Assembly (NCBI GenBank): GCA_963575745.1
Contig: CAUYUJ010000689.1
Location: 81,501 to 110,596 of the forward strand
Source: Prorocentrum cordatum
Lineage: Eukaryota; Sar; Dinophyceae; Prorocentrales; Prorocentraceae
Direction: 5' to 3'
DNA length: 29,096 nucleotides
The number at the start of each line of letters is the position of its first letter. The first letter of the stretch is position 1. The notes under the pieces were generated by a model. That model saw nothing but the letters and a program-made list of their open reading frames with translations, had not been told where the DNA came from and ran no database searches. Of this stretch, positions 1-10,187 are shown piece by piece. The position numbers were made by a program, and so were the translations under genes.

Positions 1-470
1 GTATGCGTGTGCCTGCGCTCGCACGCGTGCATCTGGTCCAGCTTACATGTGAATGGAAGTGGGTATCACAGTACTGTTTACTGCAAGGCTTATCGAAAGA
101 CCTCAGGTGGTACGTGAGAGTCTTCGAGGTCGGTTCGTCGAACGCCTCCTTGGGCGTTCTTGATCCCAGTGCTGTGACCGTCGTGGGCGTTCATCTCGCT
201 GACGGCACCTGTGCGACGGCGTGCTTCTGGGACGGCTTCGGCGGCGACATGGGCAATGTCGACGGAGGCGACGGCGGACTTCGTGGACGGCGTGGAGGGC
301 GGGGCGGCGGCGGTGCTGGCCGTCGAGGCCGCGGGCGAGGCCCAACATGCCTAAGCAAACGCTCGGACACCACTGTGGCCCAAACCAATCCCCCCCTGAC
401 ATGAGTTTTGGCAAGTGGGCCCCGTGGGCCCCAAGGATCCAGGGCGTGCCCTCCGTTAGCGTTTGCATAG
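1..470. other. Unassigned leader region with exon-like fragments
   Basis: No gene can be defined. Two short open stretches on the + strand look weakly coding. One, 178-351, ends in a run of small and acidic residues before a TAA. The other, 250-404, starts at an ATG and is rich in Gly and Arg (RGG-like). They overlap in different frames, so at most one is real. Simple GC-rich composition may explain both. Confidence 0.25.
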
Positions 471-1160
471 GCATGTTCACAAGGGGATGGCAGAGCAGGA
501 GCAGGTCGAGGGCGTGGCGAGGGCGCCCACCGTGACGGCGCCGACGAGCCCGTCACTGACCATGGCGCCGAGGGGGCCGTTGGAGTCGGCGAGCCTGCCG
601 ATGACCTGAGTGACAGCGCCAGCGGCCGTAGCCAGCAGGATTCGGTCATGGTCTTGTCGCATCCATCGCACACCAGCTGCTGCGATTGTGCTCAAGAAGC
701 TGATGGAGCTGCGGTTTTGTCAGATGAGTGCAGCGTGCCTTCCGAGTTGCACGATCATGAGCTTGATTGGGCGCACTTGAACTACGGCCATGCCGACGAT
801 GGCGACATCATTGCCCCCGTCGGCATAGAGCTCGGGGAATCGGCTGCGGGCAGCGCTGCGAGCGGGAGCTGCGGGGGTGGGCCAGCCAGCTCTGACGTTG
901 CCGCCGCTGGGCCGATGGCCCCTCCGCCGCCTCCGCCCCCGCCTCCGCCTCCACCAAGCGCCATTGGTGCTCGTGCCTCCGAGGGCTTCGGCGTGACCGC
1001 CCTGTTCTTCGACAGTGGTGGCGCCATCAAATGCTACGAGTTCCTCGACGAGTTTGTCGCTCAGCGTGGCTTGAACGGTTGCAGGCTTGCACGGTCTCCC
1101 AGGGCGGGCGTTCGCATGGCGCAGGGGCGCCACCTTGGATCTATGGTTTTTGGGGGCTAA
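471..1160 (+). CDS. Putative exon of an unidentified protein with a polyproline run
   Basis: One frame stays open from just after a TAG at 468-470 to the stop at 1158-1160. It reads like protein: acidic and small residues first, then a Cys-rich spot (about 678-690), a long acidic stretch (about 720-840), a Gly/Ala/Ser linker, a run of 12 prolines near 920-955, and a mixed hydrophobic end before 1090. The first ATG in this frame is at 648, but coding-like sequence continues upstream of it. Either the start lies in an upstream exon or 648 is the true start. The last 25 or so residues look less protein-like, so a splice donor may lie before the stop. I do not recognise the family. Confidence 0.35.
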   Translation, partial: ACSQGDGRAGAGRGRGEGAHRDGADEPVTDHGAEGAVGVGEPADDLSDSASGRSQQDSVMVLSHPSHTSCCDCAQEADGAAVLSDECSVPSELHDHELDWAHLNYGHADDGDIIAPVGIELGESAAGSAASGSCGGGPASSDVAAAGPMAPPPPPPPPPPPPSAIGARASEGFGVTALFFDSGGAIKCYEFLDEFVAQRGLNGCRLARSPRAGVRMAQGRHLGSMVFGG

Positions 1161-1527
1161 TGAATAAATGCGAGTGCGAGGCTGCGCACTTGGCTGCTCG
1201 GAGGCGCCCTGCCCCGCCCGAGGCCGCGAGACTTGCAGCCCGCGCGGAGCTCCAGGGCATCCCTGGCAGCGCACCTCTGTTTGGTTTCGAGCGGCCCCGA
1301 GCCCGCGGCCTGTCCATGGGCGCACGCCCTCAGCCAGACTTTGCCGCTGTGGGGCCATGATTGGGGACCCCCGCGGCAGTGTTGCAAAGAGGGCCAGTGC
1401 GCATTCCACCCCGACCTCTTTCTCCACATATACTTCTCCAATACGCTCTCCCCCCTCCATCTCTCTTTGCAGGCGCCTTTCCCATTGCAGCCCTCCCGCG
1501 CCCTTCGTTCACTTGCCTGGTCTCCCG

Positions 1528-1626
1528 CCCCCCCCCCCCCCCCTCCCCCCCCTCCCCCCCCCCCCCCCCCCCCCCCCCCTCCCCCCCCCCCCCCCCCCCC
1601 CCCGCCCCCCCCCCCCCCCCCCCCCC
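1528..1626 (+). repeat. Poly(C) tract (poly(G) on the - strand)
   Basis: About 100 bases are nearly pure C, broken by a few T and one G. It sits inside a wider pyrimidine-rich block (about 1420-2010) with a second C run near 1838-1850. The long proline or glycine ORFs across it are composition artefacts. On the - strand the G runs could form stacked G-quadruplexes. Exact length is likely to be unreliable in any assembly. Confidence 0.9.
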
Positions 1627-2110
1627 TTCGCTCTCTCACCCATCTCCCGCCCCCCCCGCCTCCGCCTTCACCTCGTTGCCCTCTTTACGTTACCCCTCCT
1701 TTCATCATAGTTCAGCAGGTGCATCCCCTTCCCGCCCGCTGCTGCTGGCCTGTATCCCGAATCACCCCCCTTGTATTGTACACCTGCACGTTCGCCTGCC
1801 CTCTTGCTTCGCGCGTGGGCAAGTGCCCCTCATCCCCCCCCCCCCCCCGCGTATCATCAATCTTCCAGTGCTTACTCCCCCCTCGTGCACTTGTCCTGCT
1901 TTCCCCCGACATCGCCGCCTTCTCAAGCCACTGCGTGCATGGCCCCAACCTCCCCCCACCCAACATCTCCCCCACGTGCAGCCCGCTCCCCCTCCCACTC
2001 CAGTTTAGCACTTCGCATGCGCTGCGCCGTTGGCCCCGCTGCCGTTTCGACCCGAGGTGTCGCAGGCGAGCTGTTGGGAGCGCGTGCTACCAAACATTGC
2101 AGTTTCAGGG
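1627..2110. other. Pyrimidine-rich intergenic DNA
   Basis: Continuation of C/T-rich sequence after the poly(C) tract, with no frame that reads as protein. It ends at an AG-rich junction (two CAG trinucleotides within 2097-2108) just before the ATG of the next small ORF. That junction could serve as a cis- or trans-splice acceptor. Confidence 0.4.
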
Positions 2111-2266
2111 ATGCCGCCCAAGAAGATGTACACTGCGAAGGAATACAATGCTCTCAAGAAGCGTTTTCAGAAACAGCAGCAGGCATTGACGGCGGTCAAG
2201 GTTTCGAGGGCCATTCTGATTAAGCGGTGCAAGAAGATGAAAAAAGGCACTCGACTGGATTTGTGA
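2111..2266 (+). CDS. Small basic protein, possible first exon
   Basis: The ATG at 2111 opens a 51-codon ORF rich in Lys, Arg and Gln, predicted to be helical and strongly basic. It ends with a Lys-rich segment and a TGA at 2264-2266. The ATG follows a CAG-GG acceptor-like junction. Directly after the stop, another frame (ATG at 2268) gives an acidic stretch ending near a GCAG|GTGTTT donor-like site at about 2318. An indel or splice could therefore join a basic and an acidic part of one protein. Coding character is clear but short. The family is not recognised. Confidence 0.35.
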   Translation: MPPKKMYTAKEYNALKKRFQKQQQALTAVKVSRAILIKRCKKMKKGTRLDL

Positions 2267-4499
2267 CATGTCCGATCGGGCTTGGACACAGGATGAGGAC
2301 GCTGAGGACGCTGCCGCAGGTGTTTGAAGTGCTCGCGCGAGCATGAGCCCGTCCATTGTGATGCTCTGTCGTGTCCCGCCCATCCCCCCTCATGTCTCCT
2401 GTCTCTGCTGCCGACGTGCCTCCTCCATCTCGTCTACGCCTCGCTCACTTGCGCCTCATCCCTCATCCCCTCCCTCCTCCGATTCCTTATTCACAGTGCC
2501 AGCGGCAAGAGCAGCAATGCAGCGTGCTCGACCTCGCCCCCGCTGATCGCTCGGCGGTGCAGCGTGCTGTAAATAGTGATGCTTTTTGTCGGGATCATTT
2601 CGTCAGTGTCATCGCCGTCGTCGCAGGCATCGTCGCATTCGCGGCGTGTCCGTGCGTGTTCGCATGGCCGAGAGAGATACCGCCCCGTCTGGGGTGGGCG
2701 AGGCTGGCGCGCGAAGGATGCCTGGGCAGTTCCGGGGGAAGGCGAGGCCTCTGAGGAGGACGGGCTGGGGATGAGGAGGGCGAGAACACTGAGGAGGAGG
2801 AGGGGGGGGGCACTGAGGGCGAGGATAACGATGACGGTAAGCCTGGGTTGAAGCCTTTGGCATCTGCCGGCTCAAATAACTGTTGGAGCGCCCTCTGCGC
2901 TTCGGCGCAAGGTGGCCGCCACCTGCGCCTCGCAAGTGTAGCTGCTACGCAGCGCGCCACTGCCGAACCCGCTGGCGCCCGCAGCCGTGCCATCTCAGCC
3001 GTGGCATGTCTAATAGCACGCTGCCCGTTCCCGATCCATGGTTTCGCGCCGAAGGCCCGCCCGCGCACGTGGCAGACCCTCCCGAACGACACCGTCGACC
3101 GATCCGGCCTCGGACCTGGGCGCCGCGATCTGAGCGCCCATCCCATGCGCGAGTATCGACGCGCTCGTGGGCCCTACACGTGCGCCACACGTTTGCCAGC
3201 CTCACCACCGCTAGCACTAGCCTTTACGGCAACGCCGAGGCGCCGACTCGTGTAGAGCCTTAGACAAGGCGCCCCCACCGTTACGGCGTCTGGTCGATGC
3301 CGACCCGCTGCGATTCGTGGCCAGAGCGCCACGTGAAATATCTGCAAGCTGCATTGACATGTCGGGGTGCGACTGTGCGCGCGGTGGATGCGTCGCCGCG
3401 TTGCTGCTTGCGCGCGCGCAGAGGCGGCGGCCGCGCGCCTCCCGCCGAACTCTGTCCTAGTTTCCCCAGATGACTTCGCGGTCGCGTCGGCCCCGTGGCG
3501 GCGCTCCTGCGCCCGAGCTGATATGGGCCATGAGGGTTCCGAGGCGCCGCCGCCTGGAACGGCGCTGCCGACGGCGGCCTTTGCCAACGCGCAAAAGTCG
3601 ATTGCGCGGCGGCCGCTTCCAGCACCATGCGGCCCTCGATTGCGCTGCCGCCGTCAACTCCATATGACGTTCTCGTCGGCGTCGTCGTCGCAAGCGCGCC
3701 GCGCGCAACCGCTGCCGCGCGCGCGCGCGCCCCCCGCCCACCACTGCAAGAACGCGTGCACGAGCGCGGGCTGCGAACGCATCCACGGGGCGTCGGGCGC
3801 TGAAGGCAGTGCAAATCGCGAGGTGGTTGGGCTGCGCTGCCTCTCGACGCGCGCAGCCTTTGTCGTCGAGCCCGCCCGCGGCTCGCGACGCCGAGACTTG
3901 GCCCCTGCACGATGGCCGCGCCCAGCTTGGCCCAGCGCGCAATCGCCTGCCCGATACATTGGCCCCGCACCTAGCAATTGAGCATGTCAGGGGCTGCTTC
4001 GGGGTGTCGCGCGCGGGTGCCTGGCCTAGGGTTATGGTAGCCTGCGCGCGTCGCAAGCTGTGTTTGGCTCTGCTGCCATGGATGTAGTCCGCCTGCATGT
4101 CGTCGCGGTCGGGGGGGGGCTGATGGCGCCGCAGGCGCCGCTCCGACCATGACAGCGCGCTGTTTGCGGAGGAATGCATGCGCAGCGTGACCGCCTGCGC
4201 GGCGTGGGGCGAGCGCGAGGGGAATGGGGGGGGGGGGGGCGCGTCGTGGTGCCACGACGGTGGATGGGAACGGTGCAGGGTCTCAAACGTCGGCCTGATG
4301 TCCGACACTCGGTTCGGCTCGGCATCTGGCTTCGGCGCGACAATTCGCGCTGTCGAGCTGCGACAGCGCGCGCCCGACCAGGCCACCAGCGTGATTGCTT
4401 GACGACGGGGTCCGCCACGCAAGGCAGCACCGGCGCGCACCGCGCATGTCTGCTGGGCCCCTCTCGTCGGGCTCCACAAAGCTGCGGTAACGGCGGTCT
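2267..4499. other. GC-rich region, possible exon fragments only
   Basis: No complete gene is supported. Exon-like signs include a pyrimidine tract ending in an acceptor-like TTCACAG near 2498, followed by an open frame that contains a hydrophobic segment (about 2600-2650). Further on, an acidic Glu/Asp-coding stretch (about 2775-2835) has its frame broken by a run of G at about 2801-2809, and it ends at a strong donor-like GGTAAG at 2835-2840. From about 2850 to 4499 the open frames on both strands are Arg/Ala-rich and look like by-products of GC content. A short poly(G) run lies near 4228-4239. Confidence 0.3.
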
Positions 4500-5377
4500 C
4501 GCACGCGGCCGCAAGCAGCCAAGCTTGCTGCCGCGACGGGCCTACCCTGAAGCAACGGCGGTCGAGCCCGCGGCCGCGGCGGCCTAGCCTGCGGCCGCAG
4601 CGGTCCAGCCTGCGGCCGCAGGCGGCCAAGTTTGCGGCCGCGGCTGCCTAGCCTGCTGCCGCGGCGGTCAGGCTTGCGGCCGCGGCGGCCTAGCCTGCTG
4701 CCGCGGCGGCGTAGCCCGCGGCCGCGGCAGCCTAACTTGCGGCCGCGGCGGCCGAGCCCGCGCCCGCGGCGGTCGCGGCAGCTCAGCCTGCGACCACGGC
4801 GGCCAAACATGCGGCGCGGCGGCCGAGCCGCCCGCTGACGCGGCGGTCAAGCTTGCGGCCGCTACATGCCTACCCTGCGGCCGCGGCTGCCTAGCCAGCG
4901 GCCGCGGCGGCCTAGCCTGCGGCTGCGGCGGCCCAGCTTGTGGCCGCGACGGCTTGGCCTGCGGCCACAGGCGGCCAAGCCTGCGGCCGCGGCGGCCTAG
5001 CCAGCTGCCGCGGCTGTCTATTTTGCAGCCGCGGCAGCCCAGCCTGCAGCAGCGGCGGCCACGCCCGCGGCCGCGACAACCTAACCTGCGGCCGCTGCGG
5101 CCAAGCTTGCGTCCGCGGCGGCCTGGCCGCCTGGCCTGTGGCTGCGGCGGTCGAGCCTGCGCCTGCGGCGGCCTGGCCGCCTGCAGCAGCGGCTGCCAAT
5201 CCTGCTGCGGCGGCCGTCAAGCTTGCGGCCGCGGCGACCTATGGCTGCTTAGTTTGCGGCAGCGGTCGCCTAGCCCGCGGCCGCCGCGGCCTGGCCCGCG
5301 GCCGCGGACGCGTAATTTGCGGCCGCTGCATGTCTACATGCACGCCGCGGCCGCGGCCGCAAGCCGCGGCCGCGCTA
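4500..5377. repeat. 21-bp tandem array built on GCGGCCGC
   Basis: About 42 imperfect units of 21 bp (occasionally 20-22). Each contains GCGGCCGC (a NotI-type palindrome) or a near variant, followed by GGCGGCC and a spacer such as TAGCCT or AAGCTT. The period is a multiple of 3, so several frames stay open for long stretches. These give Ala-rich or Arg/Pro-rich low-complexity translations that should not be called genes. Every palindrome is CpG-rich. The last 45 bp contain a dense cluster of the palindrome and a 7-bp inverted repeat (TGCATGT / ACATGCA) near 5327-5342. Confidence 0.9.
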
Positions 5378-5721
5378 AAGAATGGGCGCGGATCTGGACC
5401 GCGTTGCTTGCTGGCCGCGCGTCGCGCACATCCGCGTCGTCGGCGGCACTGGGCGCGTCCGCGGGCGCGCCTTGCGCGGCGACAACACGTGGCGGGGCGC
5501 CGCCCGCGTTCGTCGATGGCGCTTCTGCGCAAGCGCGCCCCCGCGCGCGCAATCGAGGCGGGCCCGCGACGCTTGCGCGGGCGTCGGTCGCCATCGCGAT
5601 GGCGGGTGCCGCTTGCACTCGCAACCACAAACGGCAATTGCCCGCGGTCACAGCGCATGCTGTGACGGCCGCCGCACACCATCACCCACGGCGCCGACGC
5701 ATGGGGTGACCCGCGGCGGGC
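5378..5721. other. GC-rich spacer between two tandem arrays
   Basis: Sequence of about 340 bp without a recognisable gene. Open frames on both strands are Ala/Arg-rich and overlap. Nothing else was seen. Confidence 0.4.
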
Positions 5722-6232
5722 GACCATTCCGAGTTTTCCAAACATGGTGACACAACGAGTGCCCGCGCGCGGGCGACCATTCCGAGTTTTCCAAAAATGG
5801 TGACACACCGAGTGCCCGCGCGCGGGCGACCATTCCGAGTTTCCCAAAAATGGTGACGCACCGAGTGCCCCCGCGCGGGCGACCATTCCGAATTTTCCAA
5901 AAATGGTGACGCACCGAATGCCAGGTCCATTTTCGGCCGCCCGCAGCCCCCCTTTGTACTATTCCGTACTGACGAGGAGAATCCCACACATGGTGACACA
6001 CCGGGTGCCCCCGCGCGGGCGACCATTCCGAGTTTTCCAACAATGGTGACACACCGAGTGCCCGCGCGCGGGCGACCATTCCGAATTTTCCAAAAATGGT
6101 GACACATCGAGTGCCCGCGCGCGGGCGACCATTCAGAATTTTCCAAAAATGGTGACACACCGAGTGCCCGCGCGCGGGCGACCATTTCGAATTTCCCAGA
6201 AATGGTGACACACCGAGTGCCCCGCGAGGACA
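5722..6232. repeat. 53-bp tandem array with a GC palindrome
   Basis: Eight copies of a 53-bp unit. The GACCATT landmark falls at 5722, 5775, 5828, 5881, 6021, 6074, 6127 and about 6180. Each unit has a 14-bp perfect palindrome, GCCCGCGCGCGGGC (CCGCGCGGGC in some units), followed by GACCATTCCGA, an AT-rich TTTTCCAAAAATGG and then TGACACACCGAGT. Spacing is exactly 53 within each block of four. The two blocks are separated by 140 bp that includes about 60 bp of unrelated sequence (about 5926-5985). As 53 is not a multiple of 3, the - strand translations cycle through three frames and are not genuine proteins. Confidence 0.93.
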
Positions 6233-9115
6233 CCATCACCCGTACCAGTGCCACATTGCGTGCCGCCGCGAGCACGCCATGCACCGCGTGCGCCAGGGAA
6301 CCGCGCGGCAACGCGCGCAACAGTGCGCGGGTAGCACATTCGCACCTTCATTTCGCAATTCATTCGGGCGGGGCAAACGTTGAATTGTTAACAGAGGCAC
6401 CCCCCCTCCCGCCCGCGGAATCTCGAGAATTTCAGTTCCGCGGCCCTTGGCACAACCGCGCGCGAGGGCGCTTGCGCCATCCGATGGCGAGGTCAGGGTC
6501 CAGCGCGGGTGCTCGCCCTGCGACCCGCGCGGCGACCCAGCATTGAGAGCGACGTGACATGCGCGACCACACCCCGTTACGCAGTCGCGCAGTTTTGGGC
6601 GCCGCCCTGGCCGCGCCAGCACACGCCAACACCCGAACAGCGCCTGATCGATCTCTGGAGCGTACGGCGCGCGATGCGCGCTGGCTGCCAAGCGCGACTG
6701 GTGAGGCTTCGGGTAATGATGCAGGGAGTTGGCATCTGCGCGTATCCAGTTGCGCCCAGCTCCGCGATAGGCAAAGCGTGCTGCGCCAGAACGCGGGCGG
6801 CGCGACCCGCCGCGCAAAGGCGCAGCTGCGCCACGGGTGCGCAGCGCCAGCGAGCGCCTGAAAGGCATCGCGCCAGCCCAAGGCCCCCCCGCCTGCTGCG
6901 CCCCAGGTGGCGCTGCGCCAGTGCCCCAGGTAATGCTGCGTCAGTGAGCGCTGCCTGGGAGGTGGGCGGGCTCGGGCGAAACTGCTCCTTGCACGTGGAG
7001 ATTGGCAAAACACCACGACGCGAGCACGTGGCTGAACTCAATGCGCGCGCTTGCTTGGGACAGCGTGCCACTGTGCAACGTTGCAGCGGGGGTCGGCTGG
7101 CTCGCATCGCGGCCGCGCCGCGCCTGCGCCCCCGCCGCCGCGCCCGCCCCCCTCACCGCAATCGCGCCCCAGTGCTCTCCGACGACCCCGACGCCGCGCG
7201 CGCGTCGAATGCGCCGCCCAGCGCGCGCGCGCGCCCCCCCCCCCCCCTCCCCACCGCAGTCGCACCTCCCCCCGCCGCGTCCACTTGCGCTGCTCCGCAC
7301 CGCCAGCGCCGCCCTGCGCCGCCCGCCGCACTTCCCCCCCCCCCGCCCCCGCGCTCCACCTCCAGCACCCCCCCCCTTCGCTCTCCGCGCAAACGCCGCC
7401 GCCGCGCGCGCCGCGCGCAGGTGCGCGCGAGCACGCGTGCACCCACCGCCCCGCACCGCCCCTCCCTCGCGTGGCATTCTGGCGCGAGAAGGGTGGCTTG
7501 CCCTTGGGCGCTGCTTGGAGCGGCCCAGAGGCCGCTGCCCGCCCGCGCCTGAATGGCGAGCGTAGCGGGCGCGCTTGGGGCGCTCGAGCCATAGAGGGCG
7601 CCCAACTCTTATCGGGTTGGCGCCGCAGGCCACGCGCGTTGCTGCGCAGGCGCTAAAACGCGCGCGCCGCCCGCACGCGCCCGAAGCGACCCGCGCGCGA
7701 ACTGGTTCCATGGCAGCAGCATTGGAGGCGTAGCCCGCCCGTCTGCGAGTGGCGGCCCCCGCGGCAGCGTCGCCCATGGGGGCCGTCGCGCAAAGCGCGC
7801 CGTCCACGTGCATATGGGAGGCGACCGCCGTGACCAGGATGTCAGCATTTTCCAATGGCGCGCCGCCGCGAAACGCCGCCCGCGCGCCGCTGCTACGCGG
7901 CGTCGGCGATTCGCTTTGAGAGGGCACCGCCGCGCATTCTGCGCGGGGGACATCGGTCCCCCCGCGCCCTCCCACGCCCGCGCCCACCCATGGGCACAGC
8001 CCAAAGGGTTCGGCGATGCAGTACCAGAGGGTCCAGCGCGGTTCGAAGATGCGAGCCCGCATCTGCCAGCCCGCGAGCGCCGCCAGCAGTTCTCTGCGGC
8101 GTGGCGCGACCGAGCAACGTTCGCTTAGGCAGCAGAGAAAGGACTGCAGCCCGCACTTCTACGATGAGGGGCGCCGCATAATGACATGTTGCAGCGGCGC
8201 GGCCGGGGGGGCTTGCCCGCGCGACCCCCAGGGGCACATCCGAACAATGGGCGCGCGCGTACGCGCGCCGCGGAGCAAAGTGTGCACCGTCGCCGAGGAG
8301 CGGCCCCGAGGGTAGATGCCTTCTGTGGGGCACAGCACAGAGAGCGCAGCACGGGCGTGTTCGACGCGCGGCCCGAACACCACGTGGGTGCCTGATAGTA
8401 CAGCCAAGGGGGTATTCACCGAACTGGTTGCAGGGGCGAGCCCACCAACCGCCCCCAACGAAGTGCCCCCCTGAGGTGTCCGCCCACCTGCGCTTCACCC
8501 GAGCCGCGCACTCAACGCATACTTTTACGGCGCAGGACGCGCCGCCCAAATGCCGCGGCTGGGCGTCGCGAGATGAGAATATGCCACGTGCTGCGCGCTT
8601 AGGTAGAGTGCTGACCGCGCGCATGTCCCATGAGCTGGTGCAATGCTTTCTGCCCCACCTAAGGCCACCCCCCCAACGGGTGCCGCCGCGCTGCCCCTGA
8701 GAGGCACGCGGCCCCGCGCCGAGGGGTTCACGCGTTGGGGCGCAGATGCAGTATTGCCTCCTCCCGTGGCCGACGCAGCGAGGCCCGCGCGCGCCCCTCC
8801 CCCCCGCGCAACGGGCCCCACGTGTTGGGTTCCACGCGCGCGGGGCCGCTCCACGAGCTTATGCGCTCCGCGCGCAGAGGGCCGCGCGCTCACATGTTTG
8901 GCCTTCGGTTTGGCTCCGCGCGCAGAGGGCGACGCGCTAAGCGTTACAGGCGAACAGCGCCACGCGCATGGCTCCACGCGCCAGGTTCCGCACGCTGGCT
9001 CCCCCGCGCGCGCGTTGGTGGCGCCGCGCACATCGGACATCACTGTTTACCAGTACTGCGCCAGGAGGAGGAGTGGATGGAGGAGGAGGCGAAGGAGGGG
9101 GATGAACACTCGGGA
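6233..9115. other. Long GC-rich region with no convincing gene
   Basis: Nearly 2.9 kb of very GC-rich DNA with frequent GCGCGC runs. Open frames on both strands reach several hundred codons but are dominated by Arg, Ala, Pro and Gly and overlap one another, as expected from composition. C runs occur near 7231-7248 and 7330-7342. From about 8860 to 9030 a loosely repeated CTCCGCGCGCAGAGGGC-like element occurs at least twice (near 8868 and 8911), with degenerate relatives. No RNA gene was recognised. Confidence 0.5.
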
Positions 9116-9449
9116 TTAGCAAGACACGGAAGATAATGATTGAAGGTTGCCCCAGGGGTTAGCACCCAAGGGAATGACAGCCCAAAGCCTGTCGCCGTAT
9201 GCCCTAAGTCTCAGGTTGAGTTGGGTGCGATATGATCGCTGCGCGTGCACCAGGCCCGCGTTTTCAAATATTGCCACCCCCGCGGGAAGCCGCCCAAACA
9301 TTAGAACCGAATGCCGGCGAAATCTGGTGTGCTTGACGCACGCATTAATATCAAATTTTAAAGCCAAAACATCATTACCGCTACCATCAAACGAGGCGCC
9401 CGTCACATCACTACTTTGGGAACTGCGTGGGCCCAGCGTCTCTGGCTAA
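9116..9449. other. AT-richer island, open on both strands
   Basis: Base composition drops sharply in GC relative to both flanks. On the + strand a frame is open from 9147 to 9449. On the - strand a frame runs from a stop at about 9448 down to a TAA at 9116-9118, with no ATG near its start but residue usage like a real protein: hydrophobic segments alternating with charged ones and little low complexity. I favour the - strand if it codes, as a fragment of an exon or of an old mobile element. A conserved non-coding RNA cannot be excluded. No family was recognised. Confidence 0.3.
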
Positions 9450-10187
9450 CCGGGGCCATCTGCGTCTGCGTGGGCGGTCAGTGCGGTTTGTTTGCGCTTG
9501 AACGATAGACTATGTCTGGGAGCGGGTTCCAGTGCCCGATGTCCGTACTTAGTTTTGGTTCAAGTCGGCAGATCTGCACGCCGCATCAGTTTCGTGTTGC
9601 GTAATTACCCAACGGATACGGCTAGCGACTTTCCAGGCACCCAGCCAGAGGGTACACATGATCTGTTCGGCAACAACGGCTGCGTACCTGAAGGAGAGGG
9701 GCATCACGTTCGTCACTCCCCCGATGGTCACGGTCACGGGTTCGAGCTACCTGTGATCCTCGTCGAAGACAGTATGCCTGCGTTTGGAGCCCGTGTCGAC
9801 GGCGAGCCCCCCGCAGGGGCAGAGTCTGGTGGACCTGCCCCCGTCTCGGAGTGCGTTCGTCTCGGGGGCGATCCTGTGCGCCCCCAGCCTGGGCGTGACG
9901 CAGCCACTGACCCGTCGGCGACCTCGCGGACGCGCTCTCTTGGAGATGGGGGCGGCATCGGGGCCCAGAGCTCAGGGAAGAGAAGGAGGACCGCGGAGCG
10001 CACCTACAGCACACTCACCGCCGTTCCCACGTATGCGCGCGCTGTCTTCGAGGCAATGGACGGCGACGGCTAGGCGCCCCATCCTTCGGAGGCAGTGCGC
10101 CCCCAGCAGGTCTACAATATTCGCTACACTATCGAGGAGAGCTGGGATTCTGACGACCATGGAGCCCCGATCGGGCCGATTCAGTAG
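9450..10187 (+). pseudogene. Coding-like stretch with one in-frame TAG
   Basis: A single frame is open from 9450 to a TAG at 10071-10073. It continues in the same frame for 37 more protein-like codons (Tyr, Ile, Glu, Asp-rich) to a second TAG at 10185-10187. The upstream part is mixed in composition: an Asp/Glu/His-rich middle (about 9610-9770), a Pro/Gly/Ser linker and a short Lys-Arg-Arg cluster near 9973-9987. The only internal ATGs are late (9775 on), so the true start must lie in an upstream exon if this was a gene. A competing open frame (9658-9753) also looks coding. I read it as a decayed exon or gene fragment. The family is unknown. Confidence 0.35.

Noticed and set aside
3457-4629. 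390-codon - strand frame
   Set aside because: Arg/Ala/Pro-rich throughout, overlaps equally long frames on the other strand, and enters the GCGGCCGC array. It fits GC-rich random sequence.
5722-6232. CRISPR array
   Set aside because: The 53-bp units are repetitive along their whole length with no unique spacers, and the genome is eukaryotic. The same applies to the 21-bp and 90-bp arrays.
5648-6320. Two overlapping - strand frames of about 190-210 codons
   Set aside because: They are translations of the 53-bp array; since 53 is not a multiple of 3 they cycle through frames of the same DNA.
9550-9575. tRNA T-loop (GGTTCAAGTC)
   Set aside because: The flanking bases do not form the T stem and no D arm, anticodon arm or acceptor stem was found around it.
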